Shown here: positions 10,131-19,830 of the stretch, piece by piece
Numbering within the stretch: the first letter of the stretch is position 1
Layout: each line of letters starts with the position of its first letter
Assembly: GCA_029225225.1 (NCBI GenBank)
Contig: JAQXWB010000012.1
Coordinates: forward strand, 1-49,667
Direction: 5' to 3'
From: Bacillota bacterium
GTDB taxonomy: Bacteria; Bacillota; Clostridia; Oscillospirales; Oscillospiraceae
DNA: 49,667 bases
The notes under the pieces: generated by a model
Told to the model about the DNA's origin: nothing
Database searches by the model: none
Seen by the model: the letters and a program-made list of their open reading frames with translations, nothing else
Position numbers and translations under genes: made by a program

Positions 10131-10163
10131 GCTACATTGGTGCAAAATAAATGTTTCTGCAAA

Positions 10164-10233
10164 CGGGCGGATAATATCCGCCCCTACAGCGCAAATTGGT
10201 TCGACGGTTGTAGGGGCGGCTATTAGCCGCCCG
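10164..10233. repeat. Intergenic palindromic repeat pair (gggcggataatatccgcccctac / gtaggggcggctattagccgccc)
   Basis: Two related palindromes in inverted orientation separated by about 25 bp. Confidence 0.65.
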
Positions 10234-10301
10234 CGTTGTCCACACACAGTCGGCGATTCCTGCACGCGCCGCGTACATGTCCCCGCTCTACTGTGGCGTT
10301 T

Positions 10302-10796
10302 TTATGCCCACGGGTCGTCCTTTGTGGGAATGCGGATGCCGGAGAGAATCGAGGAATACTCCCAGAGATACCAGTTCTCCCCTTTTCTGCGGAGCTTGAT
10401 CGGTCTCGGCGAGTCCGCGCCGGCGGTTTTGAGGAAGACACGGAAATAGCCGTCCTCCACATCCTGCGGGCGCGGATCGGAAAGGACCTGAAGCGTCAGC
10501 GGCTGTAACGGTGTGTAATTGTTCTCGGGGGTCGCACCGTCAAAATACGCAAGCGGAAGATAGCGCTTGTCACGCAGGCGGTCGCGCAGAAATTGAATGT
10601 CATACGGCGTTAAAGGTCTCGGCCCGCGCAGAAGATTGATTGCCTCAACACCGGCGTCCTTCTCATTGATATAAAGCTGTAATCCCAAGAGCAGCATAGC
10701 GCAGGTGTTTTCCGGCTTTGTCAAATCCATTTGCGGCATTGACGCAAATTCCGCCGCAGTCGTCGGAAGCTTCTGAATAGTTACGATCATATGCAT
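10302..10796 (-). CDS. Uncharacterised protein (possibly DUF6935-like)
   Basis: 164-aa ORF ...LLGLQLYINEKDAGVEAINLLRGPRPLTPYDIQFLRDRLRDKRYLPLAYFDGATPENNYTP; family assignment from memory only. Confidence 0.6.
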   Translation of the reverse strand: MHMIVTIQKLPTTAAEFASMPQMDLTKPENTCAMLLLGLQLYINEKDAGVEAINLLRGPRPLTPYDIQFLRDRLRDKRYLPLAYFDGATPENNYTPLQPLTLQVLSDPRPQDVEDGYFRVFLKTAGADSPRPIKLRRKGENWYLWEYSSILSGIRIPTKDDPWA

Positions 10797-10861
10797 CCTC
10801 CTTGTAAACTTTTAATTTGTGTTGGCTGATTGTTTCATGATATGCAGCAAGCTACAGTTAA

Positions 10862-12628
10862 TCAAAAAGTGGTGCAGAAGCGGTGGAAGATCGCGGCGAC
10901 TTGACAACGGCTCGCATTGCCTGCCGGCATCAGATACAGACCGTCCTTTTCATTGCTTCCGGTGATCATGCCGGTGCCGACCGCCCAGCTCACGGAATCA
11001 GCCGCCCAGCTCGAAACCTTTGCATAATCCGCAAAACCTGCAAGCATGGCGCAATCCTCGCTGTCATAAACACCTTTGAACTGCGCATAGCGGCAGAGGA
11101 TCGTTGCAAGCTGTTCACGGGTAATGTTCGCCTCAGGAGCAAACTTTCCTTCGCCGACACCCTTGACGATCTCATTCTCCGCTGCCCAAATAATGGCCTC
11201 CGTATACCACTCGCCGGCTTTTACATCCTTGAACGGATTCTTCCCGCTGTGCGTCGGGCTGTTCTCAATGCGGTACAGTACCGTTACAATCATCGCACGC
11301 GTGCAATTTCCGTTCGGGTCAAACTTGTTGTTGCCGACACCGTTCATTATGCGGTTGTAATAGGCATATTCCACATCGCCGTAGAACCAATCGGAGGTCT
11401 TCACATCGTCGAAGAACATGGAGGGCATCGGAGATTGCACCTTCGGGAAGGTGTAGGAGACCTTCATCTCCTTAGCACTTTGGGAAACAATCTTTGCAAG
11501 CTTTCCGTTGATATAGGGCTTGACACTTTCGGGGAACACATAGCCTTCTTCCGCCTCCAGCGTAACGACAACTGTATACACCTTATCCGGCTCGAATTTT
11601 GCGTCGCTCGGATCCCAAGAGACATTTGCAATCGTGTAGCCTTCATAGCAGTCCGGCAGGTTCGCGGCCGTTGTAATGCTCATGTCAAGGACAGGCTCAT
11701 CCGTCATTACAGCAACGCCGGATATCTCCTGCAGCTTTGGGAAGGTGTAGGAGATCTTCATTTCGTCAGCACTTTGGTAGATGACCTTTGCAACCTTTCC
11801 GTTGATATAGGGCTTGACGCTTTCAGGGAACACATAGCCTTCTTCCGCCTCCAGCGTGACGACAACCGTGTACACCTTATCTAACTCGAATTTTGCGTCG
11901 CTCGGATCCCAAGCGACATTTGCAATCGTGTAGCCTTCATAGCAGTCCGGCAGGTTCGCGGCCGTTGTAATACTCATGTCGAGGACAGGCTCATCCGTCA
12001 TTACCGCAACACCGGTAATCTCTTGCTTGCGCTGTACCTTGACCGCATCAATGCCAATGGCGAACTGATCGCTGGCCTCATGATGACGGAACACAATGTG
12101 AACGGTCTGCCCCACGTATTCGCTCAGGCTGAGTTCACGATGCGCAGGCGTATCGCAGTCTTCCCCTTTCGCAAGCGTTTCACTGAACAGGAGCGTCTCG
12201 CCCTTGCCCGCAGCAAAAACATAGACACTGTAATGCTCTGCGGTTTTTAACGGACTCTGCGCAAAGACGTCATAAGTGAGATAAACATCGCCGGAAGCAG
12301 GAATCTCGATTTCGGGAGAATATGCCTTGTTATCCGGTGTCAGCGGCAGGTTCGTGTTGTTGTCAAAAGAATAACTGAACAGAGCGCAGTTCCCTTCAGT
12401 ATGTCCGTAAGCATTGCCGACCCCACCGTCGTCAACCTTTCTGACCCAGCCTTGTCCGTCGCCGTCTGCGTCAACAAAGCTCCACTGCTCCAACTCCGCC
12501 TCGGTCTCAAAACCGCAGGAATACAGCGTCTCTCCGCCTGTCGCAGCCGCGCTCATACCGAGGGCAGGCAGCAGGGATAGCAAAAGGCAAACCGCCAGCA
12601 GCGCAGAGATCATTTTCTTGGTTTTCAT
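10862..12628 (-). CDS. Secreted S-layer homology (SLH) protein with a lectin/adhesin-like N-terminal domain and two near-identical 98-aa repeats
   Basis: Signal peptide MKTKKMISALLAVCLLLSLLPALGMSAAA; cleaved-adhesin-like ETLYSCGFETEAELEQWSFVDADGDGQGW; SLH motifs FFDDVKTSDWFYGDVEYAYYNRIMNGVGNNKFDPNGNCTRAMIVTVLYR and following. Confidence 0.88.
   Translation of the reverse strand: MKTKKMISALLAVCLLLSLLPALGMSAAATGGETLYSCGFETEAELEQWSFVDADGDGQGWVRKVDDGGVGNAYGHTEGNCALFSYSFDNNTNLPLTPDNKAYSPEIEIPASGDVYLTYDVFAQSPLKTAEHYSVYVFAAGKGETLLFSETLAKGEDCDTPAHRELSLSEYVGQTVHIVFRHHEASDQFAIGIDAVKVQRKQEITGVAVMTDEPVLDMSITTAANLPDCYEGYTIANVAWDPSDAKFELDKVYTVVVTLEAEEGYVFPESVKPYINGKVAKVIYQSADEMKISYTFPKLQEISGVAVMTDEPVLDMSITTAANLPDCYEGYTIANVSWDPSDAKFEPDKVYTVVVTLEAEEGYVFPESVKPYINGKLAKIVSQSAKEMKVSYTFPKVQSPMPSMFFDDVKTSDWFYGDVEYAYYNRIMNGVGNNKFDPNGNCTRAMIVTVLYRIENSPTHSGKNPFKDVKAGEWYTEAIIWAAENEIVKGVGEGKFAPEANITREQLATILCRYAQFKGVYDSEDCAMLAGFADYAKVSSWAADSVSWAVGTGMITGSNEKDGLYLMPAGNASRCQVAAIFHRFCTTF
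11438..12025 (-). repeat. Tandem 294-bp coding repeat (2 copies)
   Basis: QEI(T/S)GVAVMTDEPVLDMSITTAANLPDCYEGYTIANV...SYTFPK occurs twice; the DNA is also near-identical (11438-11731 and 11732-12025). Confidence 0.9.
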
Positions 12629-12677
12629 ATTGTTCCTCCTTGTCATTGTTTGTATTTTGAGTCATATAATGCTGAGA

Positions 12678-12860
12678 TCAGGATTCCTTAAAACGAACAC
12701 AGAAGTGATGGAAGATGGCTGTAACCCGGCAGCGCAGTATGTTCTAAGCTGCTCACGGGTAATGATCGTATCCGGCTCAAACTTTTCTTAGCCGAAACCG
12801 TTTACAATATTGTTCTCAGCCACCCAAATAACAACATATGTGTACTATCATTCGTTTTTC
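12678..12860 (-). pseudogene. Degraded C-terminal remnant of an SLH-domain protein gene
   Basis: Minus-strand reading gives *YTYVVIWVAENNIVNGFG*EKFEPDTIITREQL then after a frameshift/deletion CRVTAIFHHFCVRF; aligns with WYTEAIIWAAENEIVKGVGEGKFAPEANITREQL and CQVAAIFHRFCTTF of the adjacent SLH gene. Confidence 0.85.
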
Positions 12861-12900
12861 AAAACCGTTCGCATTCCTTTCTGTGAAGTTATCGCTTTGA

Positions 12901-13737
12901 TCAGCCGTAAGCAAGCTCTGGATAGATATAATGGTAATACCAATCCGCACCTGCCATGGAGGCGATGCGTGCAATGACGACGATCTCGCCATGCTCATCC
13001 GGGTAGAACATGAGGTTCTCCAAATTGATGTTTTCATCAGAGACCGTCCACGCAAGGCATGCGTCATAGCCGTATAACTCGCGCTCCTCCTCGGAGATAT
13101 CACCGAAGTAGGAAACAAAGCACTCTTCTGCCGCCGCACGCGCGGCCTCAAGGAAGCTTTCTTCCTCAATATACAGGTATTCCAAAAGCGCACTGCCCTG
13201 CAGCCATTCACCGGTTGTCTGATTATAGCAATACACGCCGTAAGACGAAAAATCGCTGACGCTTTCTGCGGCGATCACGAGCACCAACAGGTCACGATAG
13301 AGGGTAGGATACCAATTCACAACGTTGTAGTTCAGAAACCAACCGTCCTCCATCGCCTTGTATTCCTCCTCAATCAGCGCGCCGAAGGTCTCGCTGATCG
13401 ACTGATTGATCGCTATGGCGTCTTCGGTAAAAGCGGTAATCTCAGGCAAATGAAAGGAATAATAGAAGGTATCGCTGGTATTCTCGTCATAATGATACTC
13501 ATATTCTCCTGCGTCGTTAAAATACTCACTGACGAGGTTTTCCACACCCATTGTGGGTTCTTCCGGCTCCGTGGGCGAGGAAGTTTGTTCCTCAGTGGAG
13601 AGTTCTGCCGGTTTGGTGCTTTCCGTAGTAGGCAAGGTGATGCTCTCAAACGGTCTGAGTGTGGGCTGTTTTTCACCGCAAGCCGTCAAGGAAAACAGGA
13701 AAAGAAGGGCAAGCGCAATTGCCGTAAGCTTTTTCAT
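12901..13737 (-). CDS. Putative lipoprotein, function unknown
   Basis: MKKLTAIALALLFLFSLTACGEKQ lipobox, 278 aa. Confidence 0.75.
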   Translation of the reverse strand: MKKLTAIALALLFLFSLTACGEKQPTLRPFESITLPTTESTKPAELSTEEQTSSPTEPEEPTMGVENLVSEYFNDAGEYEYHYDENTSDTFYYSFHLPEITAFTEDAIAINQSISETFGALIEEEYKAMEDGWFLNYNVVNWYPTLYRDLLVLVIAAESVSDFSSYGVYCYNQTTGEWLQGSALLEYLYIEEESFLEAARAAAEECFVSYFGDISEEERELYGYDACLAWTVSDENINLENLMFYPDEHGEIVVIARIASMAGADWYYHYIYPELAYG

Positions 13738-13808
13738 CGGAATTCCTCCGTTCATTCCTATAGTACTTTGGGGACAACGGCTGGAAGCCGCTGCCCCGTT
13801 GTTTTTTC

Positions 13809-15257
13809 TTAGTTTACCACTTGGATCGAATAGAGAACCGACTCCACTGCCGCAGAACGGCACTCTTCGAAGCTGTTGTAAGAGCGCACACTGATGCAGA
13901 TGCCCTGATACTCTCCGGCATCCTCGCCGAAGTTAATACAAGTATCTACATAGTAGTCTCCCCAGCAGTTATAGGTGATCTGGACAGCCTCATAGCCTGC
14001 GATCATCACTTCCTGCATTGCGAAGTCCTCATAATCGGAATAGCTGTCATAATTCCCCAGCGTAGTCTGGAACTCCTCCTGCGTCCGGTCGGCATAGAAG
14101 GTCATTCGCAGATCGCCGTCTGCCGTTTCCAAGGCATCAATGCCGAAGCTGGCATCAAAGGTGAAGATATCAGAGGGATAGGAGAACAAAATCGCGCCTT
14201 TTTCATTATAATCGTACACCGCGTCTCCGACAACGGTTCCGTTCCCCTCCAAGCCGCTGTCATCAGGTTCGCCGACGTCAGACAGTTCAAAGTATTCGGG
14301 TGCTGCTTCACTTCCCGCTTCAATCAGCGGCAGATACCAGTCGTCATAGTATTTCGGCATCATGTCCTCATAAGGGAAGTCCTCTGTGTCGGCGTAACGC
14401 ACATCCTCCCAGTCCATGCCCCACGGACGGAGATAGAAAGCATAATCGAACCAGCTTTCTCCATCGTCGTCAGGATCCTCATAAGTACCGTCAATGCAGA
14501 TCATATGATCGATTGCGCTGACCGTAGAGGCACCCGGGTCAATAATCCAGTCGGCATGCCCAACTTCATCGTCCCAAAAGTAGCCGTCTTCGGACATCAT
14601 GCAGCCATTTTCTGTCGTACCCGCGCCAAAGGAGACATCAACGTCGATCATATGATCGTCAAGCGTGCTGTTTTCATCCCAAATTTGGATGTAGCCGCTG
14701 CCATCTTCATAGAACGAGATGCGCGCGCAGGCGTCCCAGTAGCTGCCTACCGAATCGGAATAGCTGCCGCCTGCATTCTTCACGATCCACCAGCCGTACC
14801 AGTCGCCGCCCCACCATGCATCGCCGAGGCTCTGCGGTTCCTCTGTCGGTTCGTCGGTCGGCTTGTTTGCCGTATCTGTCTTAGGAGCGGTCGCACCTTC
14901 TTTGACAAAGGTCATCTGTATCCCCTGCCCCATAAAGTCAATTGCTAATACGCCGTCCTTTAGCGTACCCGTAGAATCCACGTCCTCAACAGTGAGGACG
15001 ACATCATTGCCATCGAGCTTCCACTTGCCGCTTACGCTGTCGCCGTCAAGCACGAACACGCACTTCCCGCCGGAGCGCAGCTCAATATAGTTTTCGCCCT
15101 CGGAGTAGATCTCGGAGATATTCACATCTTCGCCGAATACCTCAACCGTCGCGCCGACATATTTCCCTAAATTGGCATCGTTATCCTTTTCTCCGCCGCA
15201 TGCAGTCAAGGCAAACAGCATGACGAATGCAAGCAGTAATGCAATATACTTTTTCAT
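13809..15257 (-). CDS. Putative lipoprotein, function unknown
   Basis: MKKYIALLLAFVMLFALTACGGEKDND lipobox; acidic, Trp/Tyr-rich extracellular protein. Confidence 0.78.
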   Translation of the reverse strand: MKKYIALLLAFVMLFALTACGGEKDNDANLGKYVGATVEVFGEDVNISEIYSEGENYIELRSGGKCVFVLDGDSVSGKWKLDGNDVVLTVEDVDSTGTLKDGVLAIDFMGQGIQMTFVKEGATAPKTDTANKPTDEPTEEPQSLGDAWWGGDWYGWWIVKNAGGSYSDSVGSYWDACARISFYEDGSGYIQIWDENSTLDDHMIDVDVSFGAGTTENGCMMSEDGYFWDDEVGHADWIIDPGASTVSAIDHMICIDGTYEDPDDDGESWFDYAFYLRPWGMDWEDVRYADTEDFPYEDMMPKYYDDWYLPLIEAGSEAAPEYFELSDVGEPDDSGLEGNGTVVGDAVYDYNEKGAILFSYPSDIFTFDASFGIDALETADGDLRMTFYADRTQEEFQTTLGNYDSYSDYEDFAMQEVMIAGYEAVQITYNCWGDYYVDTCINFGEDAGEYQGICISVRSYNSFEECRSAAVESVLYSIQVVN

Positions 15258-15313
15258 TTTACTCCTCCATGATGTATACAAGGGCGGCAGCAAGCTGCCG
15301 CCCTTATAATAAA

Positions 15314-15718
15314 TTAGCCCTGCTTATTCTTCGCTGCACCGATGATAAACAGCACAGGGAGTACAAGACCGAGAATGAGCGAGAACACAGGGAACTCGCC
15401 GCCGCCGGCAACGGTGAGGATGCAGCCGACAACACACAGCACCGCAACAACGATGCCCCACGCCATACATGTGCCCGCTTTATCGGCACGCTTGGCATTA
15501 ACAACGCCGATAATACCGGTCACCAATTCCGCAACCGCACTGATAAGAGTCAGAGCGCCGGCAGCGTACAGCATGCCGGAAGAAGCTCCCAGTAGTGCAA
15601 GTGTCGCGATACCAAGCAGCGCTGCGATTGCAACGATCAGAGAGATGCCTCCGCCGATAATCATGAGGATGCCGGTTACCTTCAAAAAGCTCGCGCCCTT
15701 CGGTGTAGTCTGTTCCAT
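15314..15718 (-). CDS. Small integral membrane protein (about 4 TM)
   Basis: Hydrophobic segments GILMIIGGGISLIVAIAALLGIATLALLG, LVLPVLFIIGAAK; 134 aa. Confidence 0.7.
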   Translation of the reverse strand: MEQTTPKGASFLKVTGILMIIGGGISLIVAIAALLGIATLALLGASSGMLYAAGALTLISAVAELVTGIIGVVNAKRADKAGTCMAWGIVVAVLCVVGCILTVAGGGEFPVFSLILGLVLPVLFIIGAAKNKQG

Positions 15719-15814
15719 AACAATTGACCTCCTTTTTAATATTGTCTACCGCCGTAGCGGGTCAACACAGGAATATGCTTTTTCGTTTCGAAAGGGGATC
15801 AAAACCGATCTCCC

Positions 15815-16585
15815 TTAATTATTTACGGAGCCTCCGCAGAATTCGCAGCGCCCGGATGCATCCGGTGTCGTTGTCGCGCCGCACCACGGACAGGTGATCA
15901 CCTGCTTCGGTGCGGCAGCCTCCTCCGCTTGCTTGCGCACCTGACGGCGCACCTGCGTCAAGGCGGTGCGGATCTCATTTGCCATCCGCTCGCGCTCCTG
16001 ATATTCCACATTTTGACGGGGATTCACGCTTGCACCGACACGGCTGCCGACAGCGTCAACTTCTACGTCATTCCCCAAACGGAAACGAAGCTTGTCAAAC
16101 CACGGACTGTTGACATGAATGTTCACGTTGAATTCGTAGCTGTAGTGATAGCGCGGCGGATTGTAGCTGACCTCTTTGCCGTCGGGCAGCTTACGTTTTT
16201 CCTCCGTCTTACTCTCGTCGATATCCACATCGCAGCCCGTAACCTGCGTGAAGTCCAGTATGTCCGGGTTGGCCTCCTGCCAGCGCTGCGCCGAGGTCAC
16301 GAGGAATTTTCCTGCGTCCTCATCGAGCAGCACCTTGGTTCCGAGTCCGAGCGTTCGAGTAACATGGAACTTTTCGACCTCTGCGCGGTTTGCATCTCGG
16401 TAATCCAATTGGGCGCGGATCTCCTCCACCGTGCTTTGTCGGCGCTCGGAAAACCACGGCGAAAGCTTTTTGGCACACTCCTTGCAGAGATTCCCGTCTT
16501 CTAACTTTCGGTTGCCCAAAAGTCCGATTTCGCCGCCGCAAATATCGCAGTTTTTCTTTTCAAACAGTTTGCCGAAGAAACCCAT
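15815..16585 (-). CDS. DUF4428-type zinc-binding domain protein with C-terminal zinc ribbon
   Basis: MGFFGKLFEKKNCDICGGEIGLLGNRKLEDGNLCKECAKKLSPWF...; C-term CPWCGATTTPDASGRCEFCGGSV. Confidence 0.82.
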   Translation of the reverse strand: MGFFGKLFEKKNCDICGGEIGLLGNRKLEDGNLCKECAKKLSPWFSERRQSTVEEIRAQLDYRDANRAEVEKFHVTRTLGLGTKVLLDEDAGKFLVTSAQRWQEANPDILDFTQVTGCDVDIDESKTEEKRKLPDGKEVSYNPPRYHYSYEFNVNIHVNSPWFDKLRFRLGNDVEVDAVGSRVGASVNPRQNVEYQERERMANEIRTALTQVRRQVRKQAEEAAAPKQVITCPWCGATTTPDASGRCEFCGGSVNN

Positions 16586-16648
16586 CTTTCGTTTCCTCCC
16601 TATCTGATATGAATCATAACACGGGGCTGCTAAAAAAACTCCGCCCTG

Positions 16649-16770
16649 TCATTGCGAGGAGCGCGGCGACGTGGCAATCTAATGGGAAGTGTGTTGTTTC
16701 CGCAGAAAATTAGACATATTGCGTGATTCCACAAGATTGCCGCACCCCCTTCAGGGTCTCGCAATGACAC
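16649..16770. repeat. Dispersed TGTCATTGCGAG palindromic element, copy 1
   Basis: gtcattgcgaggagcgcggcgacgtggcaatct ... agattgccgcaccccttcagggtctcgcaatgac. Confidence 0.8.
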
Positions 16771-16811
16771 AACAATCATTTTTTAACAGCACTGTCAGTA
16801 TGTAATTTGAA

Positions 16812-17360
16812 TTACTTTACTTCAATGCTGGCAATGATTGCCTGCACATCGACGTCTTCCAAAGCGATCTTGCCGCCGTCATTTTCAAGGATCATCGTGA
16901 TCTGGATCTGCACATCACCATCCGTATAAAGCACGGCGGTCGGATAATCCATGTTATTGCAGGTAAAGCCGTTCCATGTGTACCCGCCAATCTGTGTCGG
17001 CTCGAGATCTACGACATCATCGTACCAATCCGAGGAAACATACATTGTATTATCCGGGTAATAGTTGATCTGGACATAGGGCTTGGTAAAGAGATCAAAA
17101 TCATTCTCGCCGCCCTTGCAGATTTGCAGCGCGGTCGGATCGTTCTCGCCGTCGTACTCATCAAACAGATCAGACACTGGGAAAGCCTTCCAGCCGTTCG
17201 GGACAAGTGCGCTGACATTGCCGGCGTCGTAGGTCTCACCCTTGACCTCGTCCGCCGTCTTGGGCGCTTCCTCCTTATCGCCGCCGCAGCCGGCGAGCAT
17301 CGCCGTGCAGAGTACGAGGGCAAGCATAAGTGCCATTACTTTTTTAACGTTCTTTTTCAT
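16812..17360 (-). CDS. Putative lipoprotein, function unknown
   Basis: MKKNVKKVMALMLALVLCTAMLAGCGGDKEE lipobox. Confidence 0.78.
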   Translation of the reverse strand: MKKNVKKVMALMLALVLCTAMLAGCGGDKEEAPKTADEVKGETYDAGNVSALVPNGWKAFPVSDLFDEYDGENDPTALQICKGGENDFDLFTKPYVQINYYPDNTMYVSSDWYDDVVDLEPTQIGGYTWNGFTCNNMDYPTAVLYTDGDVQIQITMILENDGGKIALEDVDVQAIIASIEVK

Positions 17361-17379
17361 ATTTTTTCATCCTTTCCTT

Positions 17380-17754
17380 TCATATGACTGCCTCGATGAG
17401 AGGCGGCATGACCGGAGCGCCTTGCTCATTTAGCTGAGAAGCACAGTGAATGCACATATCCAGATCCTCGCAGATCAGGAAGCATCGATTGCAGACCGTT
17501 CTGCGGCAAATGGGGCAATAATTAAAGCTCTCTGCCGCATCACTGACCGCCGCGTTTCTCGCCCGCTCGTGTTCCTTTTGATAGAGGGTGTCGAATACGA
17601 TACGCTTCCCCTCGCTCAGCGGAGACACGCCCGCCTTTGAAAAACGGATCTGTCTGCTTTTCCAGACTTCCCCGCATTCGGCGCAGCGGACAGAGAAGGA
17701 AAATACTTCGCGCGTCGAGCAATCCTTCAAGATGGCATCTACGATTTCTCTCAA
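17380..17754 (-). CDS. Small Cys-rich zinc-ribbon protein
   Basis: RCAECGEVW...YCPICRRTVCNRCFLICEDLDMCIHCASQL; multiple CxxC. Confidence 0.62.
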   Translation of the reverse strand: MREIVDAILKDCSTREVFSFSVRCAECGEVWKSRQIRFSKAGVSPLSEGKRIVFDTLYQKEHERARNAAVSDAAESFNYCPICRRTVCNRCFLICEDLDMCIHCASQLNEQGAPVMPPLIEAVI

Positions 17755-17953
17755 CGATATTCACCGCCCTTTGCGTTTCGGTTTGGCAACAGCATAACAG
17801 AGAATACGCAGGAAATCCATGGTACTCAGAGTACTTTACTGGGAAAGTAGCCCAAGGATAAGTATAGATTGCACAATTATCATCGCAGTGTTTTGTGCAT
17901 TTTGCGCATTCTTGAGGAAGGGACCCGTCTGTCATTCCTATCCCCCCTGCATG

Positions 17954-17999
17954 AAAAAGGCCACCCGGTGCGCGCGAATCCTCGTGCGCACCGGGTGGG
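17954..17999 (-). terminator. Rho-independent terminator of the LuxR-like gene
   Basis: CCACCCGGTGCGC...GTGCGCACCGGGTGG with poly-A (poly-T on minus strand) at 17954-17958. Confidence 0.82.
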
Positions 18000-18013
18000 T
18001 AGCAGTATAAAAT

Positions 18014-19606
18014 TCAAACACAATCCGTCAGCTCGTTCAGGCGGTCGAGGCGGCGAAAAAGGTCGATATACAGCATCAGTTCATCCCTGGAAGCAATGCC
18101 TAATTTTTGATAGATATTGCTGTTATGCTTTTTCACGGTGTGGATACTGACAAACGCCAAATCGGGAATTTCCGTGATCTCATGTCCGTCAATATAATAC
18201 TTCAAAATACCTCGTTCTGCCGTGGAGAGCGTCTTTGCCCGCTCGGAGAAGGTATGAAACAATTCCTCAATGTTCGGAGGTAAGGCATTGGCCGCTTGCA
18301 GCGTCTTTGCGTTTGATTTGGAATGTACAAACTGCACCAATTCGTCCAGCTCTGCAATGCCTGTTACGCTGTTCTCCGGAATTTCGTCGGATTGGATGAC
18401 CTGTATTGTGTGCAAAATCGGCTGCACAAAACGTTTCGAGAGGAAGAGAGATAGGCATAGCGCAATCGCAAACAACAGTACTGAGCATCCGATCAGGAGC
18501 AGACGGTTGGTATTACGATATGCGCCGTAAGTATTTTCAGGAATCAGCACCGCCGTGACCAGTTCGTTGCCGTCAGCCCCGCGTACACTTGTTTTGCAGT
18601 GCAGACCGATATATCGGTTGCCGCCGTCAAAATATGTGTTAAAATATTTTCCTTTCTGAACGGCAAGTGCATTCGCATCTGACAGGAAAGTACCGTCAAC
18701 GCTGCCGGTTAATCCTTTATCCAGCAAAAGCTTTCCGCTCTGCACAGGTGCAAGCAAGGTAATCATCGGGCCAAACGAGCCGTTCAGTTCCGGATAAGAA
18801 AGGTAACAGTAGAGAGAAGACAGCTCCACGCCGCACAAACCGCAGACCCTGCCGTCTGGAGTCAGTATCGGAACGCACAGGAGCTGCACATCCTCCCAAG
18901 TATCCGTCAGCCGAAAGCGCTCCGTCCAGCAGCAGGCATCCGCTAAGCGCTCCACCTCTGCCTCCATCCAAGCGTCATAGCCGGGAAAACGTTCGGTGTC
19001 AAACTCCAAATTCCAGCGGTTGTGCAGTTCCAGCCGCTCTGCGCGGGCAATGTCCGGAATTCCGCGGAAGAAAACAACATCCTGCTTCGCCGTGCCTTTT
19101 GCGCTGAGATTTGCATAGCGCAGATAGATCCCGGTGGCTGAATGTGACGCCTTGTCAGCGCCGGTGTTGGTTGTGGCATTCAGCACCAGATAAGCGCCGC
19201 TGCATTGGGATAGCTGTAAGGTCATATACAAACGCGGCAACAAATCCTCTTGCAGTTTTTGCAGAAGCTCAGGGTTATCGTTGAGGTCATTTATTGTCAA
19301 CCCGTTTCCGGTCAGCACACTTTCCAGCGTTCGTGAAATCTGTTCAGACAGGGCGATGCTGTTGGCATCCAGCGACTCCATATGCTGTTCGAGCTGTAAT
19401 TGGGCATTATCGAGCTGTAATTGCAGTGTTTCGCCGGCTTTTTGCGCATCATTGGAAAAAACGCCGGCAACGCTGAGGATCAGAACCAGCACTGCGGCAA
19501 GGCCCAACAGCATCGAAAGCCAATAGAGCAGCAGCCGCCGCTGCATGCTGACACTCTGCTTCTTAATTTGGGCGGTTAAGCGGAGAATTTCTTTTATTCT
19601 GCTCAT
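18014..19606 (-). CDS. Membrane-anchored LuxR-family transcriptional regulator with extracytoplasmic sensor domain
   Basis: N-term TM LLLYWLSMLLGLAAVLVLILSVAG, second TM LLLIGCSVLLFAIALCLSLFL, C-term HTH LSTAERGILKYYIDGHEITEIPDLAFVSIHTVKKHNSNIYQKLGIASRDELMLY. Confidence 0.82.
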   Translation of the reverse strand: MSRIKEILRLTAQIKKQSVSMQRRLLLYWLSMLLGLAAVLVLILSVAGVFSNDAQKAGETLQLQLDNAQLQLEQHMESLDANSIALSEQISRTLESVLTGNGLTINDLNDNPELLQKLQEDLLPRLYMTLQLSQCSGAYLVLNATTNTGADKASHSATGIYLRYANLSAKGTAKQDVVFFRGIPDIARAERLELHNRWNLEFDTERFPGYDAWMEAEVERLADACCWTERFRLTDTWEDVQLLCVPILTPDGRVCGLCGVELSSLYCYLSYPELNGSFGPMITLLAPVQSGKLLLDKGLTGSVDGTFLSDANALAVQKGKYFNTYFDGGNRYIGLHCKTSVRGADGNELVTAVLIPENTYGAYRNTNRLLLIGCSVLLFAIALCLSLFLSKRFVQPILHTIQVIQSDEIPENSVTGIAELDELVQFVHSKSNAKTLQAANALPPNIEELFHTFSERAKTLSTAERGILKYYIDGHEITEIPDLAFVSIHTVKKHNSNIYQKLGIASRDELMLYIDLFRRLDRLNELTDCV

Positions 19607-19704
19607 CATCGCCCCTCCTAAGCTGTGACATATCATGCGATTTTATGATCAACGGCAGTTCGCCGCGTCGCACCCCGATAAACGAAACGACCACTGTACG
19701 GCGG

Positions 19705-19805
19705 AGACATGTCCCCAATGACCGCGTAAGCGGCAGATGGCAGACATAAAGAAATTTCTACCCATTCGGTAGTTCCTACAGCGGCGGGGACATGTCCCCG
19801 CCCTA
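19705..19805. repeat. Intergenic GGGGACATGTCCCC palindromic repeats
   Basis: ggagacatgtcccc and ggcggggacatgtccccgccctac within about 90 bp. Confidence 0.6.
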
Positions 19806-19830
19806 CATCAGCCGACCGAAAAATTTAAGC

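Noticed and set aside
10862-12628. SLH protein considered as part of the radical SAM system
   Set aside because: It is on the opposite strand about 14 kb away with several unrelated genes between; only the SLH gene at 26298 is directly coupled.
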